Origin: Lytechinus pictus
Lineage: Eukaryota; Echinodermata; Echinoidea; Temnopleuroida; Toxopneustidae
DNA length: 64,000 nt
Assembly: GCF_037042905.1 (NCBI RefSeq)
Contig: NC_087257.1
Span: forward strand, 20,170,001-20,234,000
Reading direction: 5' to 3'
Shown here: positions 11,401 through 22,655 of the stretch, in pieces
How positions within the stretch are numbered: the first letter of the stretch is position 1
Layout: the number at the start of each line of letters is the position of its first letter
Program-made: the position numbers and the translations under genes
The notes under the pieces: generated by a model
Database searches by the model: none
What the model saw: only the letters and a program-made list of their open reading frames with translations
What the model was told of the DNA's origin: nothing

Positions 11401-11552
11401 TCTGTCAGATGCCCCCAGTCAAGCCACCAATCGGACTATCTAGAGAGAGGGAGGAGTACTTATGGAAAGAGATCCGCCCTTTCTTGGATGAGGACAAGGC
11501 AGATATCTTGGCACCTCGGCCTTCCTGGTTGGGGGAGGAAATGGAACATTAG
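7417..11552 (+). CDS. Five-exon gene of a transposase-like invertebrate family (whole CDS span)
   Basis: The coding exons are 7417-8423, 8689-8965, 9606-9865, 10260-10448 and 11300-11552. All junctions are GT/AG with continuous phase, giving 661 residues and a stop at 11550-11552. The N-terminus is acidic (about residues 20-75), followed by a cysteine cluster (GCCCSKKCPTKF, about 92-103), a CSTCQKNN pair near 311, and a late block HADNCGGQNKNN ... GHTRFAPD that looks like the Asp motifs of an RNase-H-like catalytic core. From memory this resembles the Pfam DUF7869 family, which is widespread in invertebrates; that name needs a search. All five exons are intact with no stop, so it may be an active element gene or a domesticated transposase. 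No flanking terminal inverted repeats were recognised. Confidence 0.75.
8689..8965 (+). CDS. Transposase-like gene, coding exon 2
   Basis: The acceptor is TTTTTTAG at 8687-8688 and the donor GAG|GTATTT follows 8965. The protein begins SDAARERQVYKDQ, a likely helix, and ends GTLYIIDE in a strand-like run with an acidic pair. The join to the next exon is in phase 0. Confidence 0.75.
8966..9605 (+). other. Intron 2 of the transposase-like gene
   Basis: No ORF is seen. The first half is unusually rich in GCTAGC/CTAGCAA words (about 8983-9245), looking like a degenerate short repeat. It ends in a clear pyrimidine tract, TTTTTCCCCAG. Confidence 0.6.
9606..9865 (+). CDS. Transposase-like gene, coding exon 3 (Asp motifs)
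   Basis: This exon encodes the most diagnostic segment: VHADNCGGQNKNN, then a WRCMVGLN region, then MVGHTRFAPDWLAGLFK. The two aspartates and their spacing recall the D...D arrangement of RNase-H-like transposases; this is inferred from pattern only. Acceptor CCCCAG, donor CAG|GTATAT after 9865, phase 2. Confidence 0.78.
10260..10448 (+). CDS. Transposase-like gene, coding exon 4
   Basis: The acceptor is TTAACAG before 10260 and the donor CAG|GTAGCT follows 10448. It encodes KAEAVQCLQDVVDVAN and later YSWQQHFKHFFKPL. It is phase-compatible with both neighbours: an Arg codon is split at each junction. Confidence 0.75.
10449..11299 (+). other. Intron 4 of the transposase-like gene
   Basis: 851 bp without an ORF. 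It contains a C run at 10817-10828 and several T-rich tracts. The acceptor is ATCATGCAG. Confidence 0.6.
11300..11552 (+). CDS. Transposase-like gene, terminal coding exon 5
   Basis: It continues from ...HHFR into FESSEPGIVYAKKASD and ends RPSWLGEEMEH followed by TAG at 11550-11552. No clean AATAAA was picked out in the few hundred bases downstream, so the 3' end of the transcript is unknown. Confidence 0.72.
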
Positions 11553-14500
11553 ATTATTTATATCCCTTTTAAACACTCTACATGAATTGTTTAATGCCAA
11601 AGAGTACAACAGTTTAATTTGTACTGTTAACTGGGGTATCAGAATGTTGTTATAGTAATTTGAAAAGTTTGCTATTATATCAAGAGGTGTTAGATAGTGT
11701 TAAAGGCAGACACCAAGGAGAGAATATCACGTTGTATATTCAATCAGTAAGGTTTGAACAGTAGAGGCCGATTGACATTTCTTTGACTTTTGCTGAAACT
11801 GTTGCCTACTCAGAGGAGAGCCAGCAGCCTCTTCCATATCCAGAGTTAAACTCTGACTGATCTTTACTTGGAAGTATAAAATGTTCACAATGCATTTCAA
11901 GTACATATGTGTACAGAGTGTGGCCAGAAAAATATAAAAGTGCAATAATTAGGATCAGATACTGGTGTCTTTGTGAATATTTATTAGTTGTAATGCATGT
12001 TGTTTAAAAATGTGAAACCAAGTTTTAAGCATAAATTTGTGTTCTTTTAAAAAGGAAGTCACAAAAAGATATATGAAAATATAATACTTTGGTCATTGAC
12101 ATAGTTTGACAGTCATTGCCGAAATTTATCCTCATGGCTACCCCCCCCCCCCCCGCCCTTGAAAAAAAAAATCTATCAGATCGGCATTTTATAATTGTTT
12201 TTTGTTACGAAAAAACTTGGTTTCATAAAATTGAAAGCGCTTTTGTGAACGAGTTGTAATACTTTGCAAAGCATGATTTCTTGTGTGTATACATTTTACC
12301 ATCCAAGAGTGTGGAGGAGAATGGTTAGAGGTGGTGTGTTGTGGTTTTTTTTTTTTTTTTTTGGGGGGGGGAAGGGGGACTTAATTAAGCACTCCTCATT
12401 TTTTTCCATGACCTTCAAAAACAAAACTTTTTATGTGATCGTGATTTTTGGCATGGTCAGCCCCCCCCCCTCATTAAAAACTTGTCCATGTCCCCTGATG
12501 GGTTGGGCACTTAAAAAAAGGCAAGCTGCCCCCACCCCCAAAAAAATCTGATAGGGACCAAGGTCCACATCCCCCCTCCATCTGACCCTGGGCATTGAAT
12601 TTGGGGAACCTCTCCCATGTAACAGTTGAATAGCAAATATAATTTCTTGCACTCTCCATAAGGTTTAGTTTGCATGTAATGGGAGTGTGTGAGTGTGGGT
12701 GTGGGTTCGGGTGTGGGTGTGGTAGAATATGTAGAAGAACTTGTGATTGTATTCGCCTGTGTATGTATGCAATAATTTTTGCACTTCACGTTATCACCTC
12801 ACCTCTCTTGGGTATGAATTACAAAAGAATCAACATTTCCCTAACGTGAAGAGATGAGTAATTAGCCTGACTACCCATACAGCCAAGGGGGGGGGGGGGT
12901 ACCCCTGTTTCAATCGGCCATATCTCTAATGTAAATATGAATTAGACTCTAATATTTTGTATACACATTGTACATGTGTCTAGGTACCAGGAAACATAAA
13001 AAAACCAAAATCCAAAATTTCACCTATAATACCCATTTTCCCAGGATGGCTCACATATATATTATATTATAATATATTATATTACATAAATATTTTTTTC
13101 ATAACTCTAATTATGAAACATATTTTGCTAAGGGCCTATGACATTGTGTTCATCATTCCTGGTGCTCGTAATTTCTGTTTGATGAAATATATGTTGTACT
13201 AAAAAATTCCGTTTTCAAGTCAATATACACCATATACATGTATTTCCTTGCACTTCGAGTTATTGTTTTATGTAGTGACATGCTTCTCACTCATGACTAC
13301 TTAAAAGAAACTGCCCCTTTTTTAAAGTCTGAATATAAAATATTCCCAGTTAGTGCTTACGTTCGCATCAATGGACTGGTGAGATATGTCTGCTCTTCAT
13401 GAAGTCCTGAAAACAGTCCTTAAAATTTTCCCTTTACTGGTCTGAAAACTCTATCAGAAATTTTCAGCTCGCGCTTCGCGCTCGCATAATTTAGTAAGTG
13501 AAATACGTATGGCCTTAGTGAATTTTTACAATCAAGCCTAAGAATGCCCCTCTTCAGGTCTGAATTTCAAAAATTTCAGCTCGCGCTTCGCGCTCGCATT
13601 ATTTAATCAGTGAGATACATATCTGTTTAATGAAACAGTCCTTAAAATGCTTCTATTACGTCAGTACCTGGCAATTGAGCGCGCTTCGCCAGCCCAGTAA
13701 ATGACTCAAAATTTTTGCTGGTGCCCCCCCCCAATGCCGTGACCCACGGTACGCCACTGGTACTCAACATCATCAGAGAATGACTGGAACTGGTCATGAC
13801 CAATTGGGAATTCAATTTCAAACAAGAAATTTTATCAACCCGACCAGTTTACTATAACATTTATCTGAAAAATATTATTCTTTTATCTCTTAACCATAGT
13901 GATAATATATATAATGAAAATAATGACAATGATGATGATGATGATAATAATGAAATAATAATAATCATAATAACGATGATAATGAAATATTACTACTACA
14001 AATATTAATACTTACAACGATAATATTTAAAAACCACAATGATTTTAGCGATAATGATAATTATATAATAATAGTAAATAATAGTGATGATAATTTTATC
14101 TTTAAAAACCAGCAAGCGCTATATGATTACCGAGGTAGAGTGTACGTATCCTTTTCATGAATTCAAATAAGGAGCAGATCGTATAATATCGAAAGCAATA
14201 TCGATATCACATTCGTGATTGTTGACGCCCTCTCCGTTCGTTTGTAAATATTTCATAGTTTGGCTGCCATATTGACTATTTTTATCGTGTTCAACCCAAT
14301 TAAACATCGGTAAAGTATCATTTTTCATGCCTTTTCATCTATATCGTTTAAAGTATTTTGTTAACAAAATATCCAGTTTTAAAAGTTTGTTGGTTATACA
14401 TCCTTAGATTGTAAATTCGATGTGTAAAATTACATCAAACTTTGGACTGTGAATTGACAAAAGGGTGGGAATGAGAACACATGCGAGCCCACACGTATAC

Positions 14501-14677
14501 CCTACCGTCGGTTAATGGGGATTAAAGTAAAATGTCAGAAATTGTTGAATAAATCCCCAGAAACGACGGTTATTCCTGTCTATATCGCCACTAGGCCCTC
14601 TTACCCCCCCCTCTCTCTCTCCCTCCCCCCCCCCCACCACAAAGCCCCTTGTTCCTTTCTCTTAACTCACCTTGACC
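11553..14677. other. Repeat-rich intergenic stretch
   Basis: No gene is seen. Contents: poly(C) at 12141-12154; a C/G-rich element relative at 12340-12560; a GT-rich tract at 12680-12722; a G run at 12887-12899; an AT palindromic tract at 13058-13085; two reversed GCGAGCGCGAAGCGC units at 13466-13600; a CAGTGGCGTACC-type element end at 13745-13761; and ATG/ATA-rich microsatellite at 13905-14080. Confidence 0.6.
13460..13761 (-). repeat. GCGAGCGCGAAGCGC repeat units with element end
   Basis: Two clear units (TTCAGCTCGCGCTTCGCGCT) are spaced about 113 bp apart, a third is decayed, and the stretch ends at a CCAGTGGCGTACC-type terminus (complement of 13749-13761). The same unit is repeated in the opposite orientation at 17170-17800. 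Confidence 0.7.
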
Positions 14678-15268
14678 TTAAAGGAGAATGAAACCCTTGA
14701 AACCAGCTGAATCAATATCAAAGAGAAAAATCAAAGAAACATATTGTTGAAAGTTTGAGGAAGATTGAATGAATAATAAGAAAGTTATGAGCATTTGAAC
14801 ATTGAGATCACTAGTGCCATGTAGATCCTCCCATCGGCAATGCGACCAAGATCTGTGATGTCACACACGTACAACTCCCTCATTACTTTAGTACTTATTT
14901 CACTTATATTCTCACTTTTATAGAGTCTATCACAATGTGAGGTGTTCTCTTTATGAGATGACAAGTACAGAGGTTTCACAACATTATATCATTGATGAAT
15001 CATTTGTCATATGATTAGAATGAGCAAAAAGAGATGTTTTGGGGTATATTTTCAGTGTCCAAATGGGAGAGTTGTACGTGTGTGACATCACAGATCTTGG
15101 TCGCATTGCCAATGGGAGGATCTCCATAGCATTAGTGATCTCGACATTCAAATGCTCATAACTCTTTTATTGCTAGTCCTATTTTACTCAAACTTTTGTT
15201 GATCTTATTCTTTGATTTTTCTGCTTTCACAGAAGCTAACTTGCTCCAAGAGTTTCATTCTCCTTTAA
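14678..15268. mobile_element. TTAA-flanked palindromic element, copy 1 (591 bp)
   Basis: The ends are TTAAAGGAGAATGAAAC and its inverse, and the two halves remain recognisably inverted for about 200 bp inward. Each half holds a GTGATGTCACACACGTAC-like word. No ORF is present. The TTAA at both boundaries suggests a piggyBac-type non-autonomous element. Copies 2 and 3 are at 22720-23317 and 37186-37778. Confidence 0.85.
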
Positions 15269-16071
15269 TTAATTAATTTGGCGGTGCAGTCAAACGTGAC
15301 TGGTCGCCATCATAGTTTCATACCCAACAAACAATAACAACAATTCTGTTCAACCCAACATCATTCCTTTCACTACGCGTAAGGCTAGATACGTGGGCCT
15401 GCACAAACAACGTGGGTTAACAAAAACTGACCCGCGTTTGGACTGAAATTGTGATTATAATAAAAGTGTTATAAATATTACAAAAATATGGGTATAATGA
15501 AGGATATTTGATTAACGGAAAAACATCCATCGCTAATTCATAAAAACACTAGGAAAGATTTGACAGAGGTTTTTATCAACGGTAATCAAGGGGAATTAGT
15601 GTATGGATGGATGGCGTTCGAGCGTTAGCCGGTGAGGGCGCAAGCCAAATCTGGCAGTATGGTGTCGTCCATTAAGCTGACGTTAGCCAGCAGCGACTGC
15701 ACGTACGTGGGCCGGCCATGGGCATGGCCAGGAGCCTCCTGCCCTGGGCCTGGCTAGGGATGCCATGTCATGGCATAGTTTTCCAGACATCATTAACATT
15801 TTATAACAATATTAACATGCCAGTGCGACTAAGTAATACAAAGAAGTACCACACGATTTGGTGACAATATTCTCGCTTTGCCTTTGGCGAATGATCTTTG
15901 AATTTTAGTTTACTCTCGAAACGCTCGCCTAAAAAGTTTCAAGTCGACTTGGCTGGTTAGCTACCCCGCGGTCATGACCAAAACCACGATCCTGAGTCTG
16001 AGTTCTGCCGCAGGACCGGCGGCGGCGGAGCTCTTATCATTCAATTTGCTTCGGCCCTTCGCACAATTTAC
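15269..16071. other. Stretch downstream of DNAJC1-like exon 1, no further exon seen
   Basis: This is the expected start of intron 1 of the minus-strand DNAJC1-like gene. It becomes GC-rich around 15600-15780 and just below the exon (15961-16060). No J-domain continuation was recognised. Confidence 0.5.
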
Positions 16072-16263
16072 CTGATCGATCTCCAAAACTTCATAGAAAT
16101 TTTGTTGTATTTCCTCTACCAAATCAAACAGTTCTAGGTCTGTTTGGTCCCATGCATCTGAGGAAAAGGGAAATGCTGCAACAAACAGGAACAGTATACA
16201 CCAAAACATTGTCGATGAGATGAACGAGTTGTAATTACAAATACATCGTCTGCTCCTCGCCAT
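16072..16263 (-). CDS. dnajc1: DNAJC1-like protein, first coding exon only
   Basis: The ATG at 16263 opens 64 codons in phase 0 ending at a donor CAG|GTAAAT (16070-16071). The product starts with a hydrophobic signal-like segment (FWCILFLFVAAFPFSS, about residues 20-35), then AWDQTDLELFDLVEEIQQNF and YEVLEIDQ. The motif WDxxDLELFDLVEEvxxNFYxxLgv is the known start of the J domain of DNAJC1 (HTJ1), an ER-membrane co-chaperone that works with BiP. The exon stops just inside helix I. The remaining exons should lie to the left but were not found in the 16 kb available, so intron 1 is longer than that, or this is a partial copy. Confidence 0.75.
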
Positions 16264-16970
16264 GTTGGCACCCCGAAAAGCGCAGCAAAGGAGAAGTCAA
16301 GGCCCAGTACTATAGGGTCTTGAGAGAAGTGAAAGAGCGCCAGCTGCGTTGATCGATCGAGGATATATTCTTTTTCACTTTCCCAATTTTTTGGTCGACG
16401 AAGTCATTTATACATTCATTCATTCTTTCAGTTTGCGTAACTGTTACAATTATTTTTACATTATGGCTTTTTTTTTAAATTGCTTTAGCTGCATACATTA
16501 ACTGTTGAAATTTTATTTTTGCATGATTTCGGTTTATGTCTCTGTTCTGATACAATTTGTCTGCTATGTTTCACAGTGTAATTTGATTTGTGTATTCACA
16601 GCTGCAATTATAATTTTGTTTGATATTTTCTTTATGATGTTTGTAGGAATTTTATTTGAATGAATAATAAATATGACTACAAAACAAAAAATACCGCCTG
16701 GTGTACAGATGGGGGGGGGGGGGTCTTGGGGGTGCTTTTCAAGACAAAAAAAGAGGCGTATCTACAGAGAGAAGGGTAAAATGTGATATAATTTTTCGAA
16801 TAGTATCACTCGCAACTTTTTGTAAATTTTGCCCGATACACCATATCCGGCCCCCCTTTTTTGGCTCATGGTGGTGAGCACTATAACTTCAGGCCCCATA
16901 ATACACCTGCTGCTACCCCCATCTAATTGATTTCTATTTGTTTCGCAGGCAAAAATAGGGCCTATATACA
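16264..16970. other. Upstream region of DNAJC1-like exon and repeats
   Basis: The 100 bp next to the ATG are moderately GC-rich and could hold the promoter and 5' UTR; no specific element is certain. Beyond about 16440 the sequence is AT-rich, with a G run at 16711-16722 and G/C-rich mobile element text to 16920. Confidence 0.45.
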
Positions 16971-16975
16971 TAAGT

Positions 16976-18039
16976 CAGGGGCGGATCCAGCTTTCGCCAA
17001 TAGGGGGGGCCGAAAAATATTTTCATCAACATTTTTCTCGATTGGCTGCTATAATCTGATTTTTTTGTTGGTTTTTCAGGGGGTAGTCCTAACAAAAACT
17101 GAAGTTTTAAGTATATGTTAGTTTTTATTGTTATAAACAAGATAAGGTATCTCATGTGGTCTTAATATATAATGCGAGCGCGAGCTAAAATTCTTTGAGA
17201 TTTTATGTCCTTAGAACTGCAGATTCTGTGCGTTTTTTATAATCATAAACAAAGATAAGTATCCAACTAAACAATGCGAGCGCGAAGCGCAAGCCGAAAT
17301 TTTATTATAGTAACGTGAAAAAGGACTCAATTAGGACTGTTTTTAGTGATTAATGAAGAGGATACAAGTTTCACCAATTAAATAATGAGTGCGAAGTGCG
17401 AGCTCAAAATTTTTGATATTCCGACCTGAAAACTAGACAGTCTAAGCGCGTTTTTATTTAAATAAAGAACAAGCTGTGTGTCTCAAACAATTTTATGCGA
17501 GCGCGAAGCACGAGCTTAATTTTCTGATATACTGACATGATAAAGGAGCATTTTGACAGATTTTGGAAAGAATTTCCAAAGAGGATATCTCACAAATCAA
17601 ACAATGCGAGCGCGCAGGGCGGGCTGAAAATTTTCATATAACAATTTGTGCAAATCAAACAAAATAATGAAAGCTTGATGTGCGAGCTAAAATATTGTGT
17701 GCAAATTGATTTCAGAACTGGATATATTAAGTGTCATTATTTTAATCCTCTTGAGTGGGATTCATTACACAGGCAATGCGAGCGCGAAGCGCGAGCGAAA
17801 ATTTTTATATAAAGTCTATCTTCCAATTCTTCCCCTTACTTTTTCTTGTTTCCTTTCGGGGTCGGGCCGGCCGTTACGAGGCTATAAATTACACATCATG
17901 GGTATAATAACTCTTTCTTACTTTTCTTTCTGTTTTTCGTAGTTTCTATCAAGTTAAAGAGTACACTTTTTTCTGCAGGTTGTCAAAAAATAGGGGGGGG
18001 GGCCGGGGCCGGCTCGGCCCCCTCCTGGATCCGCGCCTG
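16976..18039. mobile_element. 1.06-kb element with CAGGGGCGGATCCAG ends and internal tandem units
   Basis: The termini CAGGGGCGGATCCAG and CTGGATCCGCGCCTG are inverted repeats with one mismatch, and TAAGT flanks both sides (16971-16975, 18040-18044), fitting a target-site duplication. The interior is built from about seven degenerate 100-112-bp units, each marked by a variant of ATGCGAGCGCGAAGCGCGAG (near 17172, 17275, 17385, 17496, 17603, 17670, 17775). No protein is encoded. Confidence 0.8.
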
Positions 18040-18110
18040 TAAGTAGTGCTGAATTTTAATTATCCTCTTCTCCTTTTTCTTCACCCCCTCCTCTTTTCCC
18101 TCTACAAAAG

Positions 18111-19018
18111 GCGTATCAATAAAAAGTTTACACTTTTAAAAAGTCCTGGGAATTGAAAAATATACAACATGGGGATACTCTTTTCACATACGTATATTCT
18201 TAGGTTTAGGTCTCATCTATAAAGTGAAAGTAATTTGGTGAATTTTGATAAAATGGGAGTAACTCACTTGAGTGAGCTCTATGCATTTTTGTACTCCTCG
18301 CAGAAATCGGTTTGCGCAGAAATGCTAATTTTTACGTTGTGTTGAGGAAAATACGCTAATACGTATGACGTGCGGTACATTTCTCAAATTCTCATACATT
18401 TCCTTTGCATTTTTTTCAAATTGAAATAAAACAGATACATTTCAACATTTTTTTACATTTTAACCCTAAGTAAGCACAGCCTTTGCCTTTTTTTGTGCCA
18501 GCTGGAACCATGGAAACAAACGTTTATTTCAGACAACTCCAGCATTCTTTCACTAAGTTTTGTCATTCAAAGTGGGACAACATTTTATATTTCAATTAAT
18601 ACATGTTCCTCCACACTTATTTTCCCAAGCTTGACAAGCTCGTTGTAAAGCGGTTATCACCATGATAGCTTCGGTGTGTGATAGAGGTGCAATGGCGCTC
18701 TATAAGTGTTTTGGGCAGGGAAACAAGTTAAAAAGATAAAAGATATCTTCAAATCAATCTTCATCGTCAAAGTCCATGTGTTTAATTTTCATGATTAACG
18801 TCTTTTTTTTTTATTCATGTAACTATTTTCAAGTTGTGCGCAAATCATTTTTCACGAACTTTTCAAAAGTAAGTGGTGCTCACTCAAGCGGAAAGATTTT
18901 AATCGCCGTTTTCTTAAAAAGACTTGTACCAATTAATGTTTGAATGTAGACAAATCTTCAGAATATAATATATAATTTGACAAGATTATTCCTAAGTGTA
19001 AACTTTTAATTGATACGC
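18111..19018. mobile_element. 908-bp DNA element with 25-bp terminal inverted repeats
   Basis: The left end GCGTATCAATAAAAAGTTTA (continuing CACTT) is matched by its inverse at 18994-19018 with a single mismatch. The interior has no ORF, so this is a non-autonomous DNA transposon. The superfamily was not assigned, and no clear target-site duplication was seen. Confidence 0.78.
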
Positions 19019-20127
19019 ACTGTATTACTCTTTTTGATAATTTTCATGAATGTGAGCATTGATAAGAGAAAACGTGCTCATGCAGTTATGATATGTATTT
19101 AAAAAAAAAAATCATACCCCCCCTCTTTAAGCCCCTGTCAACTTTACCATTCTCAATTTCTTTTTTTACGCTCTCTCTCCCTTGCTCTTTCCCTCTATTT
19201 ATCCATCTCTCACTCTTCATGAAATTTATGACTATTTCGCAAATTTGATTTCCACTCTTGATGCAATTTAATCATTACTTTAATTAGATTTCAAACATTT
19301 TGCTTTGTATTTCATTTTTTTTAGATTGATCCTCTCAGTGTACTGCTGGTTAATACGTTTATACCATAGAATAATCTTATACCACGGGGAGGGGGGGGGG
19401 GTACCAATTTGGTCTACATCCAATGTGGTCTAACTGCCGCTCGTTCTGATCTAGCTAATTCTCATTTAGTCTAATGCCCAGTTGTTCAAAAATTCTACTT
19501 CGTCTAGTTATTAATTAATAGGCCAACAGGCGATTAGACCAAATGGTTATTAGAAGAACTAATTTAGACAATTAAAATTATATTAAAAAATGAGACCAAA
19601 ATAACTGACAGCTGCAGAGTTGATCAATCGTGTCAGGGGGCAATTTATTGCCCCAGGGTCTCCATAAACCATTGTAAATTGAGCTACTGAAAATCGACAA
19701 TACATTTTTATCTTTATCACCTAATTGAAGTTTGAACTTTTGATTTCTTCAAAGAGATCATCCCGAATGCATGGGCGATTTTGTCTATAAAATGAAACGA
19801 GTAAAATCCCTGTTTTTACGGTTTACAATGATTCAATTACTTCATGAAAAAACATTTCGGATATAATTTTTGGGGAATTATATCACACTCTGTTAGTCTG
19901 TACCAGTTAGTTGAAGTCTTCGAAAATGATACTGTCACGTGGGAGTGATTTTTTTCAAATTATTTACCTACTGCTGCTTGACACCAAATAAGGAATACGC
20001 AAAACTGAGAATTATAGTTATTAAAAGATTTAATCAAATCTCTTAAATCATTATGTTGTTTCCTTTTGATTTGTTTTACAATAATTGTACATGAAAATAT
20101 ACATTGATATGGATAACAAAATATAAC
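19019..20127. other. AT-rich non-coding stretch
   Basis: No gene is seen. There is a G run at 19390-19400 followed by a degenerate tract with repeated GGTCTA/GTCTAAT words (about 19400-19570), probably an old repeat. Confidence 0.45.
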
Positions 20128-20440
20128 TTAACTTAATAATAATAGTTGACGAGAGCCCCCATCATCTCTTCTGGCTTGACATGCCCCACTCGGCCCTGGT
20201 GGTCGGTCCAGTTCCTGGCCTCCGCAGCTTGCGATGTCTCTTCCACTCGGCCTCGGCAGACAGTGTTGCCCCTTGATGAGTAGCCCCCAGATCAGAGAGA
20301 TGTGGCTTCGACGAATTAGTGGACGAGATCGAGCCCCCAATGATGACATGAGTTTTGACGAATCATGTCGGTGGTGAACCGGTGGCAGCTGGGGTCGTTA
20401 TCTCGTCACCGACGTAGTCCCTCAGTTTTAACTTCGACTG
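20128..20440 (-). other. GC-rich island of unknown nature
   Basis: About 310 bp are clearly more GC-rich than their surroundings, and a 73-codon frame is open on the minus strand (20128-20349). The minus strand has GGGGGCTC words. The translation matches no family known to me. It may be a retrotransposon fragment or LTR piece; nothing visible decides. Confidence 0.3.
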
Positions 20441-22561
20441 CCTATACTAACATCTGTGGTCTATTCTAGCTTAGGTGGTTCTCCCTGAATCACTGAAATT
20501 AACCTCTTAATATACCTTACCGTTACTAGGACTAACTGTAAAATTTCTATAAAGTAATTCAAAGAATTTCAATCACAGATGAGTGCATAAAGCAACACAT
20601 TCTATTAATAAAAGACACTTCCTGTGCATCTGTACATCTACATACTACACTCATCAATGCTAGAGCACTGTATTGGCTATTATGAAAATGCTTCACCTAG
20701 TAAGAAATATTTCTAACACCTGTACAAAATATGACATAAACCTGGTACACTTGTACTCTCAGGGGGGGGGGGGGGGTATCAGACGTTTCCAACGCTTGCT
20801 ATTGAAATATTCAAAACATATGTAGGCTACATGCTTGTCTATAGGCCTACCCTAACCTGGACCAAGTAAATATTTTAAACACATGCTTAAACTCTATCTA
20901 ACTGAAACATATTTATAATTTTATTAAATTTCTTTCCTGTCAGATACATACATTTGGTTGTAGATTTTTTCCTGGACAAAATATACCCCCTTTGGACATG
21001 TTGGAAAATCCTGAATCCACCCCTGGTTAAAATTACCGTTGTAATTACCATCGCCCATGAATACAATGATAAAGTGGACATAGTGGAAAACTCATTCTAA
21101 AAAGTTCAATCTCTGGGCCAGAATCTTTGATTGGTAATTTGAACATTTTCAGGGTATGAATGCGGCTCCTCTCACTTTGGGAGTGAGGCAAATTCGTGAT
21201 TAACAAAACAATTTATTTCATTTCAAACTTTCACAAAAAGCTAAGTTAGGATAAAATAGGTCAATAATAAATGGAATGATATGTTATCCTTATGGAAAGC
21301 GTAGTTTTTTAATGGAGGTTCTCTTGAATAAATAGAGAAGTGACATATTAGTACAAAATTCTGAATATCTGTAATATACAAATCAATTATCTTGGTTCAT
21401 AGAAAATGAAATATAACTTTATCCTGATCTTATTGATTCATATGCATGGATCACATATTGCATTAAGAAATTTTTGGTCACAAATTGTAATACGTGTAGG
21501 CCCTACTGAAAAGTTACATATTTTTTCATAGTAGTAAAATTGTTCCATCTATTATGATGGAGCCAGGTTTCTAAGCATCTACCCCATTCATGTGATTTGC
21601 AAGATCTTGGAGATTTTTGTGGGGGAAAAGTAATGAAGTGAGCTTTCAATTATGCTTGACCAAGACACTAATAAAGACATTAAAAATTTGAATTGAAGTA
21701 CATTGGAACTAGGAGGTAAGCAAAAATGAAAAGTTATGTCAATTTTGAAAAATGCGTAATTTTAAGAGAAAATGGCAGTAACTAACTATAAGATTTTGGC
21801 CTGGGACTTCCTTATTAAAAAATTATGTTAAAAATACAGTTTTTCAATCTCAAACACACACACACATGCCCCGACACATACCCTATAAACTCTTCCCTAT
21901 ATAATCACAGAACGGGGTATTTTGACTCATACGGATGTACAGCCTACCCCTAGCATCGGTATTGGACACATAAAAGCAAACTAAAAACACCAAACTTCTT
22001 GCTGTATTTACTTGTAAACTCCTAAAACTGTATTTACTGTGTAGGCCTGCCACGTACATTCCCTTGTCTTGCACTTCATAATCTAGGATAAGATATTTGT
22101 TCCTTTAAAAGACTTTGCTTTTGATTTTGTGTTCAAGTCGTAGGTGGATAGTGGTGTTGTAGATGAGGATTTAAGCAAAAAAAGTCTCCAGGTTATATTA
22201 GATGCCAATTGCCCATATTCCGAAGTCGGATCTAAATGAGACCATGGTCTTACTCCGTGATAAAAGTATGGGAAGCCAAAAATGTAAAAAAAAAACATTA
22301 TTATTGCATGTTTCTTATGTTTTCTGTGCTCTTCCCAAATTCTTTACCGATGAAGACAACTATCTTATTAATCCATCCCTTACAGTTAGAATGATTTGAG
22401 AGTCACATTATCTGATACAATGAAATAGAGATTTATGTCACACTTGGCTATCCAAAGTTAAACAACAACTTTTAACCAGAATTTGAATAAAAACCGACTT
22501 CAAAATATGTACAAGGCCACTGTCTGTATCTGTGCGATATTCAACCATTTGCAGTTGTCAT
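20441..22561. other. 3' flank of the mosaic gene
   Basis: AT-rich sequence that includes the 3' UTR of the minus-strand mosaic gene next to 22561. There is a G run at 20762-20776 and a C/A microsatellite at 21852-21866. No further exon was recognised. Confidence 0.5.
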
Positions 22562-22655
22562 TTACTCCGACATGTCTGTTGTATAGTTGTTTCTTCGAAC
22601 CGCACGTGTTGCTTCAACCTTTTCCATCTCAACTGACTCGTCTCCAACCTTCATT
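22562..22655 (-). CDS. Mosaic gene, last exon: cytoplasmic tail
   Basis: The acceptor TATTCAG before 22655 completes an Arg codon with the previous exon. It encodes [19 protein letters not shown], then [11 protein letters not shown] and TAA at 22562-22564. The tail is short and charged, with one tyrosine (NNYTTD). No ITAM, PDZ-ligand or SH2 consensus is obvious. Confidence 0.72.

Noticed and set aside
20128..20349. 73-codon minus ORF as a gene
   Set aside because: GC-rich composition alone keeps it open; no splice partner, no family and no start context.
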